43,490 bases of DNA from positions 1 through 43,490 of IMG/VR virus record IMGVR_UViG_3300013094_000106, one strand, 5' to 3'. The DNA comes from a virus. The notes beneath the pieces were generated by a model. That model worked only from the letters and a program-made list of their open reading frames with translations. It made no database searches and was not told the origin of the DNA. The translations under genes and the position numbers were made by a program. Shown here in pieces: positions 39,049-43,490 of the stretch (position 1 is its first letter; every line of letters starts with the position of its first letter).

Positions 39049-39052
39049 TTTA

Positions 39053-41365
39053 TCAGTTTTGTTTCATGCCCGACAGTTCTTTGAGGCGATCCAAGAAACT
39101 GGTATCTTTACCAACTTCTTTCATCTTGCCCGAGTGTCCATACTTGCCGGCCAATGGGCTTGTATCTTCAGTGGTTTCTTCTTCGTCAGGTCCGCCCAGT
39201 TTGTCACCAAGCATGCCGCCGCCTATACCACCCAACGCACCACCGGCTATGACACCAAGTGGTCCCAAGGGTGCACCAGCCAGTTCACCTGCCATGGAAC
39301 CTGCTACTCCACCGGCCAATTTGCCTTTCCACCCTTCGTCGGTTTCTTTTTTGTCGTCTTTGGTTATTCTATTACCAAGTGCTGCACCTGTCATTCCGCC
39401 GGCTACAGCGGCTACCGGATTTCCACCAGAAAGCGCAGATCCTGCTACAGTACCAAGAGCACCGCCGGCTATTGTTCCAAGTGCACCTTCGTCAACTTCT
39501 TTTTCAAGTCCGGCATGTTTTCTTATGGTGTCCAGTTCATCTTTTTCAAGTATGGAATCAGCGGCATTGCTGACACTGCTTCCAATGTCAGGAGCACCTG
39601 TGACTTCTACGCTTCCAGCTGGAACATGACTGCCTGCAGCATATCCTAAACCTGCTCCAAGTGCACCAGCGGCCAGTTCAGGCCATATAGAATCATCGTC
39701 TTTGTCTTCCTTGTCATCTTCAATGATACTGCTTCCACCTTTGGTCAACTCTTGTCCGCCCACTGCACCTGCGGCTGTTCCAAGTGATTGTCCTGCAACT
39801 GCACCAAGCGGACCACCTAATGCTCCGCCGGCTAATGTTCCAAGTAATCCGCCACCCATGGCACCACCAATGGTACCAAGAATACCTTCGTCAACTTCAG
39901 CTTCATAATCAGGTGCAGGACGCTTGCCAGCAGGAACACCGGCTACACGCAAGATATCTTCTAACGAATCTGCATACTCTGGATAGTCTGGTTGAGGTGT
40001 ATTGTAAGGATCTGACTCTTGTGTGTGTGGATCCTTGTATTCTTCTTGCACTTCATCTTGTGGCTCTAGGTCGGCCGGATTGGTTGCTTCAGGAGGATTC
40101 ATTGCGGCTGTGTCGTCAATTTGCAGTTGATCAATTACCTTGCGAACCTCTGGATGCTCACTGAGTTCTTGTAAACGATCATACACTACCTGACGAGCAT
40201 CGGCATTGGCATCACGTTCGGCCAATTCTTCCAACTGGTCAAACAAAACATCGTCGCCAACTAGATCATATAACTGTTCGGTAGCGTTGGTAGCGTCGGC
40301 ACCCACTGGCAAGTCAGTGCTGAGTAGTTCAACCAGCTTGGCTTGTTTTTCTGGGGTGTCTGGCAACTGCCAAGTGCCTTCCACGAGCTGGTTGGCCCAT
40401 GCTTCAAATATATTGGCTTCTTTCATAGCGTTTTCCTGTTGTTGTATTCGGGCGATTAACGGCAGTGCGTCTTCAATGCGTTGATCGATGCTTTGTGTTA
40501 CAAATAAATGTTTGAGTCCTTCGATGACCACTGACTCTTCTGAAACTTCAGCTGGAGTCCATGATTCAAAATATGTTGCGTAACCCTTACGATGTGTCAG
40601 ACTTTTGAGATTGCGTTGCAGATTTTCATAGTAGGCATTGGTTTGTTCTACTAGGGTAGCGGTATCGCCTTCCAACAGCTTGCCATGATTGGCTCTGCGG
40701 AATCTACTCAACACTGTGAGTTCAGATACCATTTCCGCAATGTGTTGTCCACGCATGTCGTATGGACGACCACCCATGCGCACATGTTCCAGCATGGCCT
40801 TGCCTGCGGTTAGGTTACGGAATGGCAACTTGTAGCGTTCACCTTCGGCTGTTTCAATAAACAGACTTTCTACATAACGGAAACGGGCTTCGTCTTCGCC
40901 AAGGCTACGTTTGTGTTTGATCATCAAACGACTTTCGTTGGGCCCGGCATTGTAACTTACATCTCGTTTGCCTGTCCAGGACTCAAACAGGCCTTCTTTG
41001 ATGGCAGCTTGACCCTGCATGCTGTAGCGCAGGTGATTCAAATTCTTAATTCCAAAATTCATGCGATTGTTACGCACTGCAAAATTCTTTAGTTGTTCTA
41101 GGAAGGCAAACCAGTCGGTCTTGTCCTCACCTTCCATGCTACGGCCCACGTTGTCGGCACAGTAAACTTCTAGGTCACCTTCGTCGCTGAGCATGATTAC
41201 CACAGTGCCGTAGTCCTTGCCTGAGTGCGCACGGAAATCAAAACTGAAGATTTCAGCTTTGCTGGGATCTGTGGCTGCTTTACCAGCAACATCCAGCATT
41301 TCTGGATCAAAATCTCTACTGACTAAAAGATCAAACAGTTTGCGTGCAGGTGTAATATTGGCCAT
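39053..41365 (-). CDS. Large protein with four glycine-zipper segments, probable virion protein
   Basis: 770 aa. Residues 1-~280 are a soluble mixed alpha/beta domain (starts MANITPARKLFDLLVSRDFDPE). About 280-480 is helical and acidic. From ~493 on there are four Gly/Ala zippers (about 493-537, 563-576, 626-664, 678-723) separated by charged linkers; the block beginning EVDEG-LGTI recurs twice, so the array arose by duplication. Glycine zippers insert in or pack at membranes, suggesting a role at injection or in the internal head. Its ATG is 7 nt after a late motif, with no SD. Confidence 0.78.
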   Translation of the reverse strand: MANITPARKLFDLLVSRDFDPEMLDVAGKAATDPSKAEIFSFDFRAHSGKDYGTVVIMLSDEGDLEVYCADNVGRSMEGEDKTDWFAFLEQLKNFAVRNNRMNFGIKNLNHLRYSMQGQAAIKEGLFESWTGKRDVSYNAGPNESRLMIKHKRSLGEDEARFRYVESLFIETAEGERYKLPFRNLTAGKAMLEHVRMGGRPYDMRGQHIAEMVSELTVLSRFRRANHGKLLEGDTATLVEQTNAYYENLQRNLKSLTHRKGYATYFESWTPAEVSEESVVIEGLKHLFVTQSIDQRIEDALPLIARIQQQENAMKEANIFEAWANQLVEGTWQLPDTPEKQAKLVELLSTDLPVGADATNATEQLYDLVGDDVLFDQLEELAERDANADARQVVYDRLQELSEHPEVRKVIDQLQIDDTAAMNPPEATNPADLEPQDEVQEEYKDPHTQESDPYNTPQPDYPEYADSLEDILRVAGVPAGKRPAPDYEAEVDEGILGTIGGAMGGGLLGTLAGGALGGPLGAVAGQSLGTAAGAVGGQELTKGGSSIIEDDKEDKDDDSIWPELAAGALGAGLGYAAGSHVPAGSVEVTGAPDIGSSVSNAADSILEKDELDTIRKHAGLEKEVDEGALGTIAGGALGTVAGSALSGGNPVAAVAGGMTGAALGNRITKDDKKETDEGWKGKLAGGVAGSMAGELAGAPLGPLGVIAGGALGGIGGGMLGDKLGGPDEEETTEDTSPLAGKYGHSGKMKEVGKDTSFLDRLKELSGMKQN

Positions 41366-41372
41366 AGTGTGT

Positions 41373-41378
41373 TATTTA
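41373..41378 (-). promoter_or_regulatory. Late-type promoter, 7 nt before the glycine-zipper ATG
   Basis: Minus strand GCGATAAATAACACACTATG: TAAATA (41378-41373), seven bases, ATG at 41365. There is no Shine-Dalgarno, giving another near-leaderless late gene. Confidence 0.65.
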
Positions 41379-42947
41379 TCGCATTACGCTGATGAACGGC
41401 ATGGGCGGAATTATGACATCTCCGTGGTCTCTCAGCTGATTATTGATGTTGTTGTCGTAGGTTTGTAGTAGCTGTAGCATGCGCACAGCCAACACTGTGG
41501 CCATGACCAAGTCATCGGTTTCGCCTGGTTTGGCCGCATAGCTCATGCCCGAAGCCACAAATGTTTTTAGCTCTGATACCAAACCGGTGCTGCGTATTTT
41601 CATACGACCTGTTTCAATCAGGATTTTAAGTTTATTGCAGGCGGCTATCTTGGGCTTGTGTGTGGTGTTGAAGCCCTTGCGATATCTGCGACTGCCGCCA
41701 CTGTTGGTATCACTTAGGAAGTAACCCTGTATTTTTTCTTCGCCGTATTCGGCAATACTAATCAAGGCCGCTTCGCCAATGGTGTTGTTTTCTATGCTGT
41801 AGTAGATGTTTTGTGGACTCTGCACAGTTTCATTGATGTGGGCACAAATGTCGGCCAAGATTCTGATCTGTTCTGGAATAGTGGTCTTGTTGTGGCGCCA
41901 TTCAGCAATCTGTTCCGTGGTGTTGGCTTCAAACACCTGTATGGCCGCAGGGTCGCCACCGGTGCCTAGACTAGGATCTAATGCCACCACATAGGTGCGA
42001 CCTGCTTTGGGACGCTGATACCAGCGCACCTGTCCGGTTTTGTATAAGGGCTCATGCCCTTGTAGATCTATCAACTTGGCTGGGGCAATAAGTGTTTCAT
42101 CGTTGATGATAAACTCACAACCCATTTCTCTACGGAAACGATCTTCACCTAGCTGTGCTCGTTGTTCTTCGGCCCACTTTTCATCACGGTCTGGATGTTC
42201 GTGCCAATAACTGCGATAAGCTCTAAATCCGTTGATGCCTAACTCAGTGGGATTGCCGTAGGCATCTTCGCACTTGTTGGCACCCTTCCATAGTAACGCA
42301 AACTGATCTTCGTCTGAGTTGGGGGTTGAAGTGATAATGGCCTTACCACCAGTGGCCAAAGTAGGACTGATACTAGTCCAGAACTCTCTAGCAATAGTGG
42401 GTCGCACAAATGCAAACTCGTCAGCGTAGAGCAAGGTTATACTCATACCACGACCGGTGTTTTCTGTTGTGGTGGTTGAAACTATGCGACTGCCGTTTTC
42501 AAAATCCAGGTTGCCTTTGTTGTAACTGGTAACACCGGCACGAATATGATCCGGACACAGTTCATAAGCATAACGAATACGTTGCATGATCTCTTGTGAG
42601 CCGGTATACTTGTGTGCCGCAATTAAAATGGTCGAGTCCGGACGAAACATGGCCATCCATAACAAGTAGCCAGCGGCACTGGTTGACTTGCCGGTCTGTC
42701 GCGGCATCATTGAAATAGAAAAACGATAGTTATGGTAAGTGTCAATTAAACGTTTTTGATATTCAAACGGATGATACAGCATCTTGCCCTTGGTTGGATG
42801 CTGTATGTAAAAGAAGTTGTCCATGAAATACTGCGGACCTGTTACCGGGTCAGCACAGGCCACAAATTCAGCCAGTTGCTCGTCGGTGAACACTGTCTTT
42901 TTATAAGGAGTTTTGACTAGGGTTGATTCGCTTTGTGCCATAGGCAC
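41376..42947 (-). CDS. 17: Terminase large subunit, gp17-like
   Basis: Packaging ATPase-nuclease. 523 aa from the GTG at 42947 (521 aa from the ATG at 42941, which may be the true start). T4 gp17 is 610 aa. Domains: adenine-recognition region YHPFEYQKRLID, Walker A MPRQTGKS (81-88), Walker B ITLLYADEFAF, coupling motif IITSTPNSDE, then the RNase H-like nuclease with VALDPSLGTGGDPA (first Asp), SIENNTIGEAAL and DDLVMATVLAVRML (last Asp). It follows directly on the 65-aa ORF. The small subunit (gp16) is not recognisable in the window. Confidence 0.97.
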   Translation of the reverse strand: MPMAQSESTLVKTPYKKTVFTDEQLAEFVACADPVTGPQYFMDNFFYIQHPTKGKMLYHPFEYQKRLIDTYHNYRFSISMMPRQTGKSTSAAGYLLWMAMFRPDSTILIAAHKYTGSQEIMQRIRYAYELCPDHIRAGVTSYNKGNLDFENGSRIVSTTTTENTGRGMSITLLYADEFAFVRPTIAREFWTSISPTLATGGKAIITSTPNSDEDQFALLWKGANKCEDAYGNPTELGINGFRAYRSYWHEHPDRDEKWAEEQRAQLGEDRFRREMGCEFIINDETLIAPAKLIDLQGHEPLYKTGQVRWYQRPKAGRTYVVALDPSLGTGGDPAAIQVFEANTTEQIAEWRHNKTTIPEQIRILADICAHINETVQSPQNIYYSIENNTIGEAALISIAEYGEEKIQGYFLSDTNSGGSRRYRKGFNTTHKPKIAACNKLKILIETGRMKIRSTGLVSELKTFVASGMSYAAKPGETDDLVMATVLAVRMLQLLQTYDNNINNQLRDHGDVIIPPMPFISVMR

Positions 42948-43145
42948 TTATTTACTGTAGGGATTCTCGCCAGTCAAATAAGGACGGGCAAACCATAATC
43001 GAATCCAGGCTTCGCTACCAGGTTCAAGGTGGTGCCGTTTGGCATATTGTTGTGTGTGATTACCGGTGCGGCTAATGTTGGAACCCTCCAAGGGTTTGAG
43101 CTTGGAGGGTTCGTATACACCTTTACCAAATTCGGCAAAGCGCAC
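42948..43145 (-). CDS. Hypothetical protein, 65 aa, directly before terL
   Basis: GTG start at 43145, ending 1 nt before the terminase start. Basic, with an Arg/Trp-rich end (KRHHLEPGSEAWIRLWFARPYL). Too short to be an ordinary small terminase (typically >140 aa), but the location is where one is expected. The DNA coding for KPLEGS and its flanks contains a 12-bp perfect inverted repeat (43081-43112). A TAAATA motif overlaps its stop. Family not recognised. Confidence 0.6.
   Translation of the reverse strand: MRFAEFGKGVYEPSKLKPLEGSNISRTGNHTQQYAKRHHLEPGSEAWIRLWFARPYLTGENPYSK
42949..42954 (-). promoter_or_regulatory. Late-type motif at terL start
   Basis: Minus strand AGTAAATAAGTGCCTATG: the TAAATA (42954-42949) includes the stop codon of the 65-aa gene. 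The distance to the ATG at 42941 is 7 nt, the same as for the glycine-zipper gene. It may be fortuitous because the AAATAA is coding plus stop. Confidence 0.4.
43081..43112. other. Strong hairpin (12-bp perfect stem) inside the 65-aa gene
   Basis: GAACCCTCCAAG (43081-43092) and CTTGGAGGGTTC (43101-43112) pair perfectly around an 8-nt loop. It is the longest perfect inverted repeat I see in the window. No U-run follows on either strand, so it is not a standard terminator. Confidence 0.85.
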
Positions 43146-43147
43146 AA

Positions 43148-43490
43148 TTAGTCAACGTCAGCATTGGCTCCACACAACTTGCGTTTAGCATTTGTGAGTG
43201 CGCCAAAGTCTACTGGCCATTCTTTGCCTGGAGCCAATTCAGTTGCATTGGCTGGCATGGCAAATTTGACGCCGGCCTGTTGTTCAATCTGTGCAATTGG
43301 TAAACGGAACTTGGTCAGGTCGTTGCCAAGGTTTGGATATGGAGCCACGTGTGGAAATAACCAACCTGCTACCTGTCCTGTGTTGTCATCAATGACAATC
43401 TTGTAGAAAGCGTGTGGAACTACCACACCCTTGCCGATTGTTTTGTCACCGGGCGCATATAGGCCACCTGACACTATGGTGAAGTTGTGA
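43148..43490 (-). CDS. DNA/RNA non-specific endonuclease (NUC1/EndoG type), C-terminal part
   Basis: The frame is open to the window edge, so the N-terminus lies outside; the GTG at 43474 is unlikely to be the true start because the frame upstream reads TNFTIVSGGLYAPG, which fits the NUC1 strand before KTIG. Visible family features: KTIGKGVVVPHAFYKIVIDDNTGQVAGWLFPHV, then DLTKFRLPIAQIEQQAGVKF. The catalytic DRGH region would be off-window. Such nucleases degrade host DNA or RNA. Location next to terL suggests late expression or a hydrolytic role during maturation; this is inferred. It ends 2 nt before the next GTG. Confidence 0.82.
   Translation of the reverse strand, partial: HNFTIVSGGLYAPGDKTIGKGVVVPHAFYKIVIDDNTGQVAGWLFPHVAPYPNLGNDLTKFRLPIAQIEQQAGVKFAMPANATELAPGKEWPVDFGALTNAKRKLCGANADVD

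Noticed and set aside
38819-39649. 276-aa plus-strand frame antisense to the glycine-zipper gene, and a 187-aa frame at 39066-39629
   Set aside because: Both are products of repetitive Gly/Ala codons in the minus-strand gene; they lack a Shine-Dalgarno, promoter motif and any protein-like pattern.
42948-43145. Small terminase subunit (gp16) call for the 65-aa ORF
   Set aside because: The position fits but it is far too short and has no coiled-coil or helix-turn-helix pattern.
1-43490. tRNA genes, CRISPR arrays, insertion sequences, integrase or attachment sites
   Set aside because: No cloverleaf-like segments, spaced repeats, transposase/integrase motifs or terminal repeats were seen; gaps between genes are all under 300 nt.

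Overview
The window looks like part of the genome of an uncultured, probably aquatic, T4-like tailed phage (the broad 'far-T4' group that includes marine cyanophages and pelagimyophages). The basis is a dense set of T4-type core genes: terminase large subunit (gp17), ssDNA-binding protein (gp32), UvsX, UvsY, UvsW, primase (gp61), replicative helicase (gp41), a probable clamp-loader small subunit (gp62) and class I ribonucleotide reductase alpha (nrdA). They are packed with 1-20 nt overlaps. All but two genes run on the minus strand. There are no rRNA, tRNA, IS or integrase genes. The host is not identified. The captured iscU/iscA pair closely resembles beta/gammaproteobacterial ISC proteins from memory, which hints at such a host.

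Layout in transcription order (right to left). 43.5-42.9 kb: end of a NUC1-type nuclease, a 65-aa ORF and terL. 41.4-38.7 kb: a glycine-zipper protein and a small partner, probably virion-linked. 38.6-27.6 kb: one long operon starting at gp32 in which gp32, uvsX and uvsY alternate with four N-terminal-twitch radical SAM (rSAM) enzymes, a sulfotransferase-like protein, an SDR oxidoreductase, an SGNH hydrolase and a SAM methyltransferase. 27.6-25.4 kb: a late ORF, a terminator, a membrane protein and an AAA+ ATPase. 25.3-20.8 kb: uvsW, then an early operon with a second sugar-enzyme-like ORF, gp62-like, a zinc-finger protein and a miniature DnaE-like protein. 20.8-19.2 kb: a divergent pair (conserved plus-strand ORF and a tail protein). 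19.1-15.0 kb: primase, SGNH hydrolase, gp41 and another sugar-enzyme-like ORF. 15.0-8.5 kb: late, mostly structural-type genes, including a nucleotidyltransferase/KxDG fusion. 8.5-5.4 kb: an rSAM, a small secreted Pro-rich protein, iscU, iscA and a further rSAM. 5.4-0.06 kb: PD-(D/E)XK nuclease, a plus-strand ORF, a beta-helix tailspike, a small ORF and nrdA.

Two promoter classes are visible. Sigma-70 promoters (TTGACN-16..18-TATAAT) precede early genes; four of them place the ATG exactly 6 nt after the -10 box, which predicts leaderless mRNAs. T4-late-like TAAATA motifs precede structural genes, help choose several start codons, and occur once as an 18-bp palindrome serving two divergent genes.

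The most interesting theme is six radical SAM enzymes with a phage-borne Fe-S scaffold (IscU) and carrier (IscA), alongside methyl-, sulfo-, glycosyl- and acyl-transfer-like enzymes, all inserted between core replication/recombination genes. This suggests the phage builds or edits a complex sugar, nucleotide or peptide product; the product is unknown.
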